The position numbers and the translations under genes are program-made. A DNA stretch of 64,000 nt from assembly GCA_020072645.1 (NCBI GenBank), contig JAIQGK010000012.1, positions 62,001 to 126,000 on the forward strand, written 5' to 3'. Origin of the DNA: Terriglobia bacterium. GTDB taxonomy: Bacteria > Acidobacteriota > Terriglobia > Terriglobales > Acidobacteriaceae. Of this stretch, positions 7,800 to 16,992 are shown piece after piece; the first letter of the stretch is position 1, and the number at the start of each line of letters is the position of its first letter. Below the pieces are notes generated by a model. That model was not told the origin of the DNA, ran no database searches, and saw only the letters and a list, made by a program, of their open reading frames with translations.

Positions 7800-9443
7800 A
7801 TGCCTTGGACTACACTGTGCCGTGCGGTCACGATTTCTTGTCTTTCATTGTCCTTTCTGGGCGCCCATTCCCAAACCAACAATCCCGCGAACCAGCCGCA
7901 GGACGTGATGCACTCCGATCAGACACTGCGGACGAATACGCGCCTGGTGGTAGTGGATGTTGTGGCCACCGATGGCAAGGGCCAGCCGGTGCCTGACCTT
8001 AAAGCCTCCGACTTTACTTTGCTGGAGGATGGCAAGCCACAAAAGATCAGCGGTTTCAATTTTGAGCATTCTGGCAGCAATGTGTCGCAGACAGCGCAGA
8101 TACAGCTTCCACCTTCAGTAGTAACAAACGCGCCAAAATTCCAGTCCAATAGCCTGAACGTGATCCTGTTTGATGTAGCCAATGGCGACTTTCCTGAACA
8201 GGTTTACGCCCGCGACCAGCTGCTGAAGTTTCTGAATGGTGCGCCACTCAATCGCCCCGTGGCTATCTACGCCATGCAAACCCAGCTAAAGCTGCTGCAT
8301 GATTTCAGTACAGACAACAAATCATTGAGCGCGGCGGTGGCAAAATACCGGCCTCCGGCAAAAAATAACAACAGCGAGAGTATGGAATCGCGCGCCTCCG
8401 CCTTTTCCACCCGAGGGGATTATCACACCAGCGAACGCGACATAGAGAACACGCTGAACCAGTTTAACGTGCTGGCAAAAGTTCTTGCCGGATATCCCGG
8501 ACGGAAAAACCTGATCTGGCTCTCTGAGAGCTTTCCATTAGTGCTTTTTCCCGAGACAGACAACCAGCTTCACATGGACGGCCAGAGCCTTAGAAGCGCA
8601 ATTGGAGGTGCGGCAAATTCTTCATCGACGCAGCAGAACCTGCAATCCTCACCAACATTCAAGACGTATGCGGCGCTGATAAAGAAAGTGTCAGACGCGC
8701 TCATGGCGGCGCAGGTGGCAGTGTATCCGGTGGATGCGGGCGCGGTAGGCAAAGATGATCATCTAGCTTCGCAGCACACCATGGACAACATGGCGGAGAG
8801 CACTGGAGGCAAATCGTTCAAGAACAGCAACGATCTTGTGTTGGGCCTTCGCAGCGGAATCGAGGATGGCTCAACCTATTACACGCTGACGTATTATCCG
8901 GAAAACAAAAATTGGGACGGCCAGTTCCGCAGGATCCAGGTAAAAAGCGATCACGGGAACATAAATTTGCGTTATCGCGAAGGCTACTATGCGGTTGATC
9001 CGGAAAAGATCAACAAGGAAGATTCAGACGCAGTAGCGGAAAACTTCAGCCGCCTGCTGGGGCTTGACGCGCCCGCGGCCACGCAAGTGGTTTTCCAGGC
9101 ACAGGTGCAGCCGCCTTCAGAAAAGAACAAGAAAGTTGTAGTGACCTTCCACGTTGATCCGCGAACTCTGGCCTTTGAGAAGAAGGATGGCGGCGTGGAA
9201 TTTGCCAAATTGAGCTGTACCGTGTGGGCCTACGGCAAAGACAAAGACAAACCGATAATGTCCAGTAGCACGGTGAACGCGAACCTGAATGCGAGCGAGT
9301 ATGAGCAGATAATGCAACAGCGTTTTCTACCGTGTGACCGCCAGCTTGATTTGAAACCAGGAACATATGCCTTGCGCATGGGCGTGCTGGATCGGGCTTC
9401 CAACAAGATTGGCACCGCCACGGCTCAGGTGGTAGTGCCATAG
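7800..9443 (+). CDS. VWFA-related secreted protein (acidobacterial family), copy 1
   Basis: Exported protein of the VWFA-related family abundant in Acidobacteriota; function unknown. A signal peptide (about residues 1-25) is followed by the family opening LRTNTRLVVVDVVATD and an SDFTLLEDGKPQKISGF strand. The von Willebrand A-like region is about 110-370. The first strand reads VILFDVANGD, so the DxSxS metal site of classical A-domains is not intact. The C-terminal domain of about 140 residues ends LRMGVLDRASNKIGTA. The ATG at 7800 has GGGGAG about ten bases upstream. It is adjacent to a close tandem copy and probably co-transcribed with it. Confidence 0.85.
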   Translation: MPWTTLCRAVTISCLSLSFLGAHSQTNNPANQPQDVMHSDQTLRTNTRLVVVDVVATDGKGQPVPDLKASDFTLLEDGKPQKISGFNFEHSGSNVSQTAQIQLPPSVVTNAPKFQSNSLNVILFDVANGDFPEQVYARDQLLKFLNGAPLNRPVAIYAMQTQLKLLHDFSTDNKSLSAAVAKYRPPAKNNNSESMESRASAFSTRGDYHTSERDIENTLNQFNVLAKVLAGYPGRKNLIWLSESFPLVLFPETDNQLHMDGQSLRSAIGGAANSSSTQQNLQSSPTFKTYAALIKKVSDALMAAQVAVYPVDAGAVGKDDHLASQHTMDNMAESTGGKSFKNSNDLVLGLRSGIEDGSTYYTLTYYPENKNWDGQFRRIQVKSDHGNINLRYREGYYAVDPEKINKEDSDAVAENFSRLLGLDAPAATQVVFQAQVQPPSEKNKKVVVTFHVDPRTLAFEKKDGGVEFAKLSCTVWAYGKDKDKPIMSSSTVNANLNASEYEQIMQQRFLPCDRQLDLKPGTYALRMGVLDRASNKIGTATAQVVVP

Positions 9444-9459
9444 TCGAGGAGTGAAGCTT

Positions 9460-11085
9460 ATGGGCCGCTTAGTTTTTTTCCTGGGAATTCTTACGCTGGT
9501 CCCATCCGGGATTTATGCGCAAACCGTCTCGCAGCCAACTGCGTCAGATCAGTCACCGGTTTTGCATTCTGATGAGGTCCTGCGAACAAACACGCGTCTT
9601 GTGGTGGTAGACGTGGTCGCCGCTAAAAAGGGCGTGCTGGTCCCGGGGCTGAAGGTGGAAGATTTCACTTTGCTGGAAGATGGCAAGCCGCAAAAGATCA
9701 GCGGATTTATCTTCCAGGGGGCAAATGCAGCCAAAACCACGCAGCTGCCGCAATTGCCGCAAAATGTTGTTACGAACACGCCACGGATCCAGTCGAGCAG
9801 TTTAAACGTCATCCTTTTTGACACCGTCAATGGTAACTTGCCTGAGCACGCTTACGCCAAAGATGAGCTGCTCAAGTTCCTGAACACGGCAGAGTTGAGC
9901 CGTCCTGTTGCCATTTTTGCGCTGGAATCAGAACTCAAGCTGCTGCACGATTTCACGACTGACAATAGGGTATTGAGCGCCGCTGTAGCAAAGTACCGGC
10001 CGCCAGCGCAGACCCTCAGCGGCGACAGCTTTGAGGCGCGGGCATCGGTCTACGCCACCCGGGGCGATTATCACACGAGCGAGAGAGGCATTGAGACAAC
10101 GCTCAATCAGTTGAATGTGCTGGCCAAAATACTGAAGGGTTATCCAGGACGCAAGAACCTGATCTGGCTCTCCGAAAGTTTTCCTCTCATGCTCTATCCT
10201 GAAGTGAACACGCAAAACAGTTTGAGCGCCGGGGACCTCAAGAGCCAGGAAGCTTCTACCGGGGAATCCACGTCAAAGGCCCTTCAAAAATCGTTGATTT
10301 CCAAAAGCTATGCCGCGCTGGTCATGAAGGTTACAGACGCGCTCATGGCGGCGCAGGTGGCGGTGTATCCGGTGGATGCGGGAGCAATTGGCAAAGATGA
10401 CCATCTGGCCTCTCAACACACCATGGAGAATATGGCTGAGCGTACTGGCGGCAAGGCTTTTAAAAACAGCAACAATCTGGTCCTTGGACTCAAATCCAGT
10501 ATTGAAGACGGCTCAACCTATTACACATTGGAATATTATCCCAACAACAAAAAGTGGGACGGACAATTCCGCACAATTGAAATAAAGAGCAATCAGCCCG
10601 GAATGAATCTGCGCTATCGCGAAGGCTACTATGCGCTGGATCCGGAAAAGGTAAACAAGGAAAATTCTGACGCAGTAGCTGAGAGCTTCAGCCGATCGTT
10701 ACAGCTTGACGTTCCCGCTGCCACTGGTCTGCTCTTCCAGGCACAGGTATTACCGCCTTCTGCCAAAAACGGAAAAGTGGTTGTAAATTTCCATGTTGAT
10801 CCACAGACCATTGCATTTGAGCACAAAGAAGGTGGGCTAGAATCAGCCAAGCTGAGCTGTACGGTGTGGGCCTACGGCAAAGACAAAGACAAGCCGACAA
10901 TGTCCAGCAGCACGGTGAACGCGAACCTGCCGGAAACAGAATTTAAGCAGATGCAGCAACAGCGCTTCTTGCCCTGCAACCGGGAACTAGAGTTGAAACC
11001 GGGAACATATACTCTTCGCATGGGCGTACTCGACCGCACCACCAACAAAATGGGCACAGCCAGCGCGCAGGTCGTGGTGCCATAA
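9460..11085 (+). CDS. VWFA-related secreted protein, copy 2
   Basis: Tandem paralogue of the preceding gene, similar over its whole length (LRTNTRLVVVDVVA, DFTLLEDGKPQKISGF, YPGRKNLIWLSESFPL, AVYPVDAGA-GKDDHLASQHTM, LSCTVWAYGKDKDKP). The main differences are in the low-complexity patch near residue 250. I prefer ATG 9460 to GTG 9451, because GAGGA abuts the GTG and lies nine bases before the ATG. The gap to the first copy is 16 bases with no terminator, so an operon is likely. The first A-domain strand reads VILFDTVNGN, again without the metal-site serines. Confidence 0.85.
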   Translation: MGRLVFFLGILTLVPSGIYAQTVSQPTASDQSPVLHSDEVLRTNTRLVVVDVVAAKKGVLVPGLKVEDFTLLEDGKPQKISGFIFQGANAAKTTQLPQLPQNVVTNTPRIQSSSLNVILFDTVNGNLPEHAYAKDELLKFLNTAELSRPVAIFALESELKLLHDFTTDNRVLSAAVAKYRPPAQTLSGDSFEARASVYATRGDYHTSERGIETTLNQLNVLAKILKGYPGRKNLIWLSESFPLMLYPEVNTQNSLSAGDLKSQEASTGESTSKALQKSLISKSYAALVMKVTDALMAAQVAVYPVDAGAIGKDDHLASQHTMENMAERTGGKAFKNSNNLVLGLKSSIEDGSTYYTLEYYPNNKKWDGQFRTIEIKSNQPGMNLRYREGYYALDPEKVNKENSDAVAESFSRSLQLDVPAATGLLFQAQVLPPSAKNGKVVVNFHVDPQTIAFEHKEGGLESAKLSCTVWAYGKDKDKPTMSSSTVNANLPETEFKQMQQQRFLPCNRELELKPGTYTLRMGVLDRTTNKMGTASAQVVVP

Positions 11086-11101
11086 GAATTGAACCGGGAA
11101 A

Positions 11102-13060
11102 CTAGACCTCAATGTGGGCTTCGAGCACCTGGCTCAGTTCTTCCCACTCGTTCATGGCGCTCTCAAGATCGGTCTTTGCACGATTCAGCAAGTCTGTCTG
11201 CCCCTGCGTCTCTTCCACGCTTACAAAGTTCTGCAATGCGGTTTCCGCCGTAGTAATGGCGGCTTCCAGCCGTGCGATTTCTTCTTCCAATTCCACCAGA
11301 CGTTCTTTCATCTGCTTAAGCTTGATCGGGTTCAGGCGCTTCAGCTTCGTTTCGGGCTGGGATTTTTCGGCTTCGTGATGATTTGTTTGGATCCCGGTGT
11401 TTGCCGAAATCGCTCCGCTGTTCCACGCTAGAGATACGTCGGCTGCAGCATTGTCTTTCCCCTCTTTGCGCCAGAGATAATCTTCATAATTGCCGGGAAA
11501 GACTTCCACGCGCCCCTCGCCAATTTCAAAGACGCGCGTGGCCAGCTTGTCAATGAAGTAACGGTCGTGCGAAACGAAGACGACTGTGCCGGTAAACTTC
11601 TGCAACGAATCCAGGAGGACGTCTTTGGCGCGAAGGTCAAGGTGGTTTGTTGGCTCATCGAGCAGCAGAAAGTTGGACGGATGCAGCAGCATGCGCGCCA
11701 GCGCGTAGCGATTGCGCTCGCCGCCGGAGAGCACGCCGATGGTTTTGAAAACATCGTCTTCTGAAAACAAGAAGCACCCGAGCAGACTGCGAAGCTCCGT
11801 TTGCGTGGAGCGCGGCGCGGCTTCAAAAAGATCGTCGAGCATGCGCGCGTTGGGATCCAATGCCTTGTATTGGTCCTGCGCAAAGTAATCGACATCGGCA
11901 TTGTGGCCCAGCCGCAGTTCTCCTGATGTGGACTGCTCCGAGCCGGCAAGCAGCTTGATCAGCGTAGATTTTCCAGCGCCGTTCACGCCCACCAGCGCAA
12001 TGCGGTCACCGCGCTCGATCACAAAATTCACGCCGGAAAAAACCTGCTTTGCGCCATAGCTTTTGCCCAGATCTTTAGCTTCAGCGACCATGCGTCCGCT
12101 GGGACGAGGCTGCGGAAAAGAAAAATGGATGGCTTTCTCTTCTGGAGGGACTTCAATCTTTTCCATCCGCTCCAGTTCTTTGATCCGGCTCTGCACCTGC
12201 TTTGCTTTTGTCGCCTGATATCGAAAGCGATTGATAAAAGCCTCTAGCTGGTCAATCTTTTCCTTCTGGTTGGCGTAAGCGGCCTCAAGCTGTGCGCGGC
12301 GCTCCGCTTTCTGCGCCAGATATTTCTCATAATTCCCGGAATAAAAGAAGACCTGCTTGTTCCATATTTCGGCGGTTTTCTTTACAGTTACGTCCAGAAA
12401 ATAGCGGTCGTGCGAGATCAGCACATAGGCATGCGGATAATTGACCAGATATTGTTCCAGCCAGTTGCGAGTTTCCAGATCAAGATGGTTCGTCGGCTCG
12501 TCGAGTAGCAGCAGATTGGGTTTTTGCAGCAGCAGTTTGGCCAGCGCAATGCGCATCTGCCAGCCACCGGAAAATTCTTCTGTCCGCCGCTCCCAATCTT
12601 CTTTCTTAAAGCCCAGGCCGTTCAACACCGTCCCGACTTCAGCCTCAATGGTGTAACCATCGCGGGCTTGCATCTCCGCCTGTATGCGATGGAAACGCTC
12701 GGCTATCTGCTGGTACTCCGCGCTGGCGTGATCAACTTCCGCCATGCGCCGCGCCAGATCCTCCTGCTCGCGCTGCATCTGGTGCACCTGCTCAAAAACC
12801 GAGAGACACTCGGCAAAAACGGTGCGTCCGGAAAGCGATAGGCCATCCTGCGGCAGGTAGCCGCTCTGTATGCCACGTTGCTGCGTGATCGTGCCGTAGT
12901 CCAGCGACTCCGTACCGGCAAGGATTTTCAGCAGCGTAGTCTTGCCGGTGCCGTTCGCGCCCACCAGTCCCACGCGATCATGGGGCGTGATCAGCCAGTC
13001 CAATTCCTGAAAGAGGACTTTGGGGCCAAAGCGCTTGCCGGCTGCGGTGAGCTGGATCAT
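11102..13060 (-). CDS. ABC-F family ATP-binding protein (translation factor type)
   Basis: A soluble protein with two ABC ATPase domains and no membrane segment, acting at the ribosome in characterised ABC-F relatives. Domain 1 has Walker A GANGTGKTT (about 35-43), signature FSGGWQMR and Walker B LLLLDEPTNHLD. Domain 2 has GVNGAGKST (about 355), LSGGERNR and LLLDEPTNHLD. The interdomain linker (about 245-310, Lys/Arg/Glu-rich) is the P-site tRNA interaction motif of the family. A coiled coil (about 580-645) ends the protein, as in Uup and YheS. The subfamily is not certain. It converges with the VWFA gene. Confidence 0.93.
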   Translation of the reverse strand: MIQLTAAGKRFGPKVLFQELDWLITPHDRVGLVGANGTGKTTLLKILAGTESLDYGTITQQRGIQSGYLPQDGLSLSGRTVFAECLSVFEQVHQMQREQEDLARRMAEVDHASAEYQQIAERFHRIQAEMQARDGYTIEAEVGTVLNGLGFKKEDWERRTEEFSGGWQMRIALAKLLLQKPNLLLLDEPTNHLDLETRNWLEQYLVNYPHAYVLISHDRYFLDVTVKKTAEIWNKQVFFYSGNYEKYLAQKAERRAQLEAAYANQKEKIDQLEAFINRFRYQATKAKQVQSRIKELERMEKIEVPPEEKAIHFSFPQPRPSGRMVAEAKDLGKSYGAKQVFSGVNFVIERGDRIALVGVNGAGKSTLIKLLAGSEQSTSGELRLGHNADVDYFAQDQYKALDPNARMLDDLFEAAPRSTQTELRSLLGCFLFSEDDVFKTIGVLSGGERNRYALARMLLHPSNFLLLDEPTNHLDLRAKDVLLDSLQKFTGTVVFVSHDRYFIDKLATRVFEIGEGRVEVFPGNYEDYLWRKEGKDNAAADVSLAWNSGAISANTGIQTNHHEAEKSQPETKLKRLNPIKLKQMKERLVELEEEIARLEAAITTAETALQNFVSVEETQGQTDLLNRAKTDLESAMNEWEELSQVLEAHIEV

Positions 13061-13142
13061 TACTATCTATCTAAGCACAGATTTTATAACCACGCAGAGC
13101 TAGCAAAAAGGCAGGGCGAGCACACAAGAACAAAGGCTTACT

Positions 13143-14069
13143 TCAGTATAGGTTGAATGCAATCTCAATATTCATTTCGACAGCAACCGGTTGTCCGTTG
13201 CGAATAGCGGGCTGAAAACGCCAGGTTTGAACTGTGGATTGAGCGTTTTCGTCCAACCCCATACCCAATGGACGAAGTAGGCGAACGTAGTGGACATTGC
13301 CATCCGTCCCAACAATCACATTCACCACCGCGGTACCTTGGTATCCTTCATATTTAGCAATCTCTGAGTAATCAGGTTCGGGAGTGTGTTTGGGTTTGGG
13401 AGCCTTGACCCCGGAACCCGGACCAATGGGATACGTGGCAAGTTCGTGAGAGTCCTCATGTTTGGGATCTTTGGTCGACTCTGACGGGACGTTTTGAATC
13501 GGCTTACTCGCTTTAGGAACTTCCTCACTCCAGCGGTATTCCGCTTCTTTTTTCTGAGAAGCATCGTAGTTGAAATGGTGGTCCAGCAGGTACGCGCGCC
13601 AAAAATCCGGCAAGGATTCCAGAAAGTCCTCTGTCTTCAAGGCAAATATCCGGCCCAGGACAGTGAGCCCCTGTTCGGCAGAATCAATCGGCTTGTCAAG
13701 AATCACTTCCACATTCACGGAAGGCGAAAAGGGCGGCCCCTTAAAAGCTTTGCGCCGTTTGAATTCGAATAGGGTTAATTTCTGCTTTGGGAACAGGAAA
13801 AATATTCGCTGGCCTTCAAGGCGGAGCTTGTCGGGCGTGAGAGTTACACGGTCGATCATGATACCGCCGAAGACAGTCCATGACCCATCTTTTCCGCCCT
13901 TCAGCACCTTGCCTGCTGCGTCATATTGCTGAGAGTCTGACTGCAAGGCATGGCGAAGAATCAAAGTCTTACCCTCAAACTGCTTGAGGGTCGCCTCCGC
14001 ATCCTGCGCCCAAGAGGTAGCGTTTGCCGCAAGGATTGAAAGCAGAAGAATCGTGAGTTTTACGCGCAT
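13143..14069 (-). CDS. Secreted TonB C-terminal-domain protein, copy 1
   Basis: A hydrophobic N-terminal segment (RVKLTILLLSILAANATSWA) looks like a cleavable signal peptide rather than a TonB anchor. A middle region of about 190 residues has no recognised domain. A Pro/Lys-rich stretch (KAPKPKHTPEPDY) leads into a TonB C-terminal domain (GTAVVNVIVGTDGNVHYVRLL...VQTWRFQPA). I start it at ATG 14069, where GGAAGAA lies upstream, rather than 21 bases earlier. It is homologous at the C-terminus to the gene at 29631. The role may be scaffolding or an unusual energy transducer; no ExbB/ExbD genes are nearby. Confidence 0.75.
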   Translation of the reverse strand: MRVKLTILLLSILAANATSWAQDAEATLKQFEGKTLILRHALQSDSQQYDAAGKVLKGGKDGSWTVFGGIMIDRVTLTPDKLRLEGQRIFFLFPKQKLTLFEFKRRKAFKGPPFSPSVNVEVILDKPIDSAEQGLTVLGRIFALKTEDFLESLPDFWRAYLLDHHFNYDASQKKEAEYRWSEEVPKASKPIQNVPSESTKDPKHEDSHELATYPIGPGSGVKAPKPKHTPEPDYSEIAKYEGYQGTAVVNVIVGTDGNVHYVRLLRPLGMGLDENAQSTVQTWRFQPAIRNGQPVAVEMNIEIAFNLY

Positions 14070-14170
14070 ATTTCTTCCGAATAGTATCACTTATGTATAG
14101 CAGGCTTTGATCAACAAACTCAGAGAGACGTTCCGTCACTGATTTGAAGATGTACATCATCAGGGTGGGA

Positions 14171-14602
14171 CTAGTTCGGTTTCGGCCGTTGCGCAGGATC
14201 CAGCTTGGCCTTGACCATCTTGTAGAACGACCACACGTTGTCGGCCTCGCCTTCAGTAAGGCGACGATGAATCTTCATCGAGGGAAAAAGCTTGTTGCCG
14301 GCCACCGTCAACGTCAGTGTGGCGAATTGCTTGCCGGGATAAGTGTCGATGCTCCAGTCTCCGCCAAAGCGTCGCCGCACTACCTCGCCCAGGTAGCAAC
14401 CCCACATCTTGCACACTTCTGTGAGCTCGTCAGTAGAAGGACCTCCCGGCGGCAGGTCGAGCGCGAGTTGGCCCAGAATATTTTCCAGCTCCATCAAAGA
14501 GTTCTCGCTGTAATCGAGCCGCGCATTGAACTCTTGGGCGATGATTACGGCCTTCTGAGCGTAGGCCTGGGTCATGCTACCGACTGAATCGTGGGTCTCC
14601 AT
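14171..14602 (-). CDS. Conserved hypothetical protein
   Basis: A soluble protein of about 143 residues without signal peptide or membrane segment. Notable patches are AQEFNARLDYSENSLMELENILGQL near the N-terminus and the central MWGCYLGEVVRRRFGGDW, a pattern seen in small uncharacterised bacterial domains (DUF3806-like is a weak guess). I start at ATG 14602. The in-frame ATG at 14668 lies inside a dispersed intergenic sequence (around 14655-14690, ATCCGCGCAAATCCGCGG type) and neither start has a good Shine-Dalgarno. It lies 25 or 91 bases downstream of the deoxynucleoside kinase gene on the same strand. Confidence 0.6.
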   Translation of the reverse strand: METHDSVGSMTQAYAQKAVIIAQEFNARLDYSENSLMELENILGQLALDLPPGGPSTDELTEVCKMWGCYLGEVVRRRFGGDWSIDTYPGKQFATLTLTVAGNKLFPSMKIHRRLTEGEADNVWSFYKMVKAKLDPAQRPKPN

Positions 14603-14693
14603 GCAAATCGAGTTTAACAGGGAAGCGGGATCGTTTATTTGGGCTAAAGGTTCTTGATCCGCGAGCATCCGCGCAAATCCGCGGTAGAGAGCC

Positions 14694-15359
14694 TTACACG
14701 CCGGCCGCGCCGGTAGATCCCAGCGGCAGGAAGTACTGCGTCCCGCGTATGGGTTCGCTCACGCGGCGGAGCAATTCTTGCAGATCAGTATGGCGCTCGA
14801 CAAAGTCAATGTCATTGGTGTTCACTACCAGCAGATCTGACGACGTGTAATGAAAAAAGAAGTGTTCATAGGCCTTGACCACTTCTTCAATGTAGTCATC
14901 GCTCACGGCGGTCTCGCCGGCAACGTTTTTCTTGCGCAGGCGTTTCTTCAGCACATCTGGCGACGCCTGAAGATAAATCACCAGGTCCGGGGCGGGAAGC
15001 TGCTCACGGAAGAGCTGGTAATAGCGGTTATAAACTTCCAGTTCAGGATCGCTCAGGTTGATGTACGCGAAAATCTTGTCCTTTTCAAAAATATAGTCCG
15101 CAACGACGGTCTTGCGCGATTTGGGGCCAACTTCCAGAGCGCGCAACTGCTCAAAGCGCCGGACCAGGAAAGCAAACTGCGCCTGGAAACCCGCGCCGCG
15201 CTCGCCTTCATAAAATGCCCGGAGAAAAGGATTGTCTTCCGGCTCAATCACGCGCTGGGCATTCAGCCGGTCCGCGATGATATTGGCCAGCGTGCTCTTG
15301 CCCACGCGGATGGGGCCTTCCACTGCTATATATTGTGGTGGTTCAAAAAGCTTGGCCAT
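14694..15359 (-). CDS. Deoxynucleoside kinase (dAdo/dCyd/dGuo kinase family)
   Basis: Cytoplasmic salvage kinase that phosphorylates a deoxynucleoside with ATP. The P-loop is GPIRVGKST (about 15-23). DYIFEKDKIFA is the family's substrate-site segment, and YNRYYQLFREQLPAPDLVIYL followed by KKRLRKKN forms the arginine lid region. The 221-residue length fits the dNK/Dck-Dgk family and is shorter than thymidylate kinase. The ATG at 15359 starts directly with MAKLFEPPQYIAVEG. Which deoxynucleoside it prefers cannot be told from sequence. Confidence 0.88.
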   Translation of the reverse strand: MAKLFEPPQYIAVEGPIRVGKSTLANIIADRLNAQRVIEPEDNPFLRAFYEGERGAGFQAQFAFLVRRFEQLRALEVGPKSRKTVVADYIFEKDKIFAYINLSDPELEVYNRYYQLFREQLPAPDLVIYLQASPDVLKKRLRKKNVAGETAVSDDYIEEVVKAYEHFFFHYTSSDLLVVNTNDIDFVERHTDLQELLRRVSEPIRGTQYFLPLGSTGAAGV

Positions 15360-15572
15360 GTTCTTCTGATAGACGTTTCACTGGTAAACGATTCACGAGT
15401 CAATGACAAATGCGTCACAAGTCGGCTGACTTGAACGCAGCATATATGGCAAAACGTCCGCTGGCAATGTGCAATCAGTTAACAGGCTGTGGAAAGCCGG
15501 AGCGGCGAGCAATGAAATGATTGATAGTGAAAGCCTTTCAGCGTGGGTTGCCGCATGAAAGGAGCAGATAAA

Positions 15573-15704
15573 ATTTGGTAATTGAGTAAATTGGTAATTT
15601 GGTAACTGAAAATCATCCGAGCTTGGAATGCGTTAAAGGCCATAGTTCCGGGTGGATGCTCCGAAAATTTGGTTTTCAATTACCAATTTACCCAATTACC
15701 AAAT
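15573..15704. repeat. 28-bp inverted repeat with 76-nt spacer in an otherwise empty 352-nt gap
   Basis: The arms 15573-15600 and 15677-15704 are reverse complements at 26 of 28 positions and are built from TTGGTAATT-type units, so the transcript could form a long hairpin. The whole gap 15360-15711 between the kinase and deacetylase genes shows no coding sequence. It resembles the mobile-looking intergenic repeats common in acidobacterial genomes, but I cannot check copy number here. Confidence 0.75.
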
Positions 15705-15711
15705 CTCCACG

Positions 15712-16455
15712 ATGCTCTGGCCTTACATCACGCTCGCTTCTGCTGCCGCGGCCAGCTATGCCGGATACGCCACCATGGCTCCCACGTCGCAGCTCTATGG
15801 CCGCACGCTTACGCACGGCAGCGATCCCAGTCAGATGGCGCTCACCTTCGATGATGGGCCTAACGATCCGCACACCATGCGTTTACTGGACGTGCTGGCC
15901 AGGCACAATGCCAAGGCGACGTTTTTTCTTATAGGCAAATATGTGCGCGTGCGACCGGACGTAGTTCGGGCAATTGCTGCGGCAGGCCATGAAATTGGCA
16001 ACCACACGGAGAGCCATCCCAACCTGATTCTGGTTTCGGCGGCGCGGCTGCGCCAGGAACTTGCCGACTGCGGCAAAGCGCTGGAAGATGCGATGGGAAA
16101 AAGGATCGCGCTTTTTCGGCCGCCTTTTGGCGGTCGTCGCCCCAATGTGCTGCGGACGGCCCGCGCCATGGGACTCAATCCTGTGATGTGGTCGGTGACC
16201 GGGTACGACTGGAGCGCGAAATCAGCCGCTACCATCGTGGAAAAGGTAACTGGGCAGGTGGATTCTCGGCGCCAGCCGCAAGGAGAGATTGTCCTGCTGC
16301 ACGATGGCGGGCACTTGGCCTTTGGTACAGACCGCCGCTTTACCGTCGAAGCCACTGGCAAGCTTTTGGAACGCTATGCCGCCAAGAAATTTGTCACTGT
16401 TGCGGGCCTTAGTCAAGGCAACCTTGAACTTCATAACACCAAAGGACTAGGGTAA
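15712..16455 (+). CDS. Polysaccharide deacetylase (NodB domain)
   Basis: A metal-dependent carbohydrate esterase 4 enzyme that removes N-acetyl groups from chitin- or peptidoglycan-like glycans at or outside the membrane. The N-terminal helix (ITLASAAAASYAGYA) is an export signal or anchor. Motif 1 is TFDDGPN (Asp47, Asp48), motif 2 NHTESH supplies the two metal histidines, motif 3 is RPPFGG, and the later motif IVLLHDGGH is present. I start at ATG 15712 because the upstream in-frame ATG at 15652 would translate the right arm of the inverted repeat. The exact glycan substrate is unknown. Confidence 0.88.
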   Translation: MLWPYITLASAAAASYAGYATMAPTSQLYGRTLTHGSDPSQMALTFDDGPNDPHTMRLLDVLARHNAKATFFLIGKYVRVRPDVVRAIAAAGHEIGNHTESHPNLILVSAARLRQELADCGKALEDAMGKRIALFRPPFGGRRPNVLRTARAMGLNPVMWSVTGYDWSAKSAATIVEKVTGQVDSRRQPQGEIVLLHDGGHLAFGTDRRFTVEATGKLLERYAAKKFVTVAGLSQGNLELHNTKGLG

Positions 16456-16510
16456 TTTTCCGGTCTGCGCCAATTTCTGCCATGGTCTAAGTCCTCGTAT
16501 AATAAGGGCT

Positions 16511-16819
16511 GTGCGCCGTCTAGTCTGCTCTCTCATCCTCGCGGGTGTTGCTTTAAGTTTGCAAGCTTCTGTTCCGTCGGTGAGCAGTCCTGCCACGCTG
16601 CATCAAAGCGCGAATCCCCAGTTTACAGGCTCTACGAAGTATCATGCGGCCCTGGAAATGACCTCCGCTCCAGCCGATATTTCTTTTTACGATGAATTTT
16701 TTCCGGCGATTGCAGCCCCTCAGGCGCAACCCAAGACAGGCATGTTTCATTGGGTCGGCAATCTGATCAAAAAAGGCCGCCAGAAGATCGCCCTGCTATC
16801 GCCGCAGAAACTTTTCTAG
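16511..16819 (+). CDS. Small predicted secreted protein
   Basis: A 102-residue frame with a good signal peptide (MRRLVCSLILAGVALSLQASV), a Ser/Pro-rich middle and a basic end (LIKKGRQKIALL). No known domain. It starts with GTG, with only AAGGG two bases upstream. It lies between the deacetylase and the TonB-dependent receptor on the same strand. The signal peptide favours a real gene, but length and weak start leave doubt. Confidence 0.5.
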   Translation: MRRLVCSLILAGVALSLQASVPSVSSPATLHQSANPQFTGSTKYHAALEMTSAPADISFYDEFFPAIAAPQAQPKTGMFHWVGNLIKKGRQKIALLSPQKLF

Positions 16820-16992
16820 AATACTCCGCCACTCAACCTCACTAGTTGTGAACACGGTTACGGCGATTGTGCGTTTCATCCCACCACCCAGATTTCTGTC
16901 TACTACCAGCATTTCGGCAGCCCAATCCATAGCAGCTTTTTCAGCAACTAAGGTAGAATCGAACACTGAAACCGATCCTTGTGGAGACTGTT

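Noticed and set aside
14603-14668. N-terminal extension of the hypothetical protein from ATG 14668
   Set aside because: The start lies in a dispersed intergenic sequence (ATCCGCG type) and has no Shine-Dalgarno.
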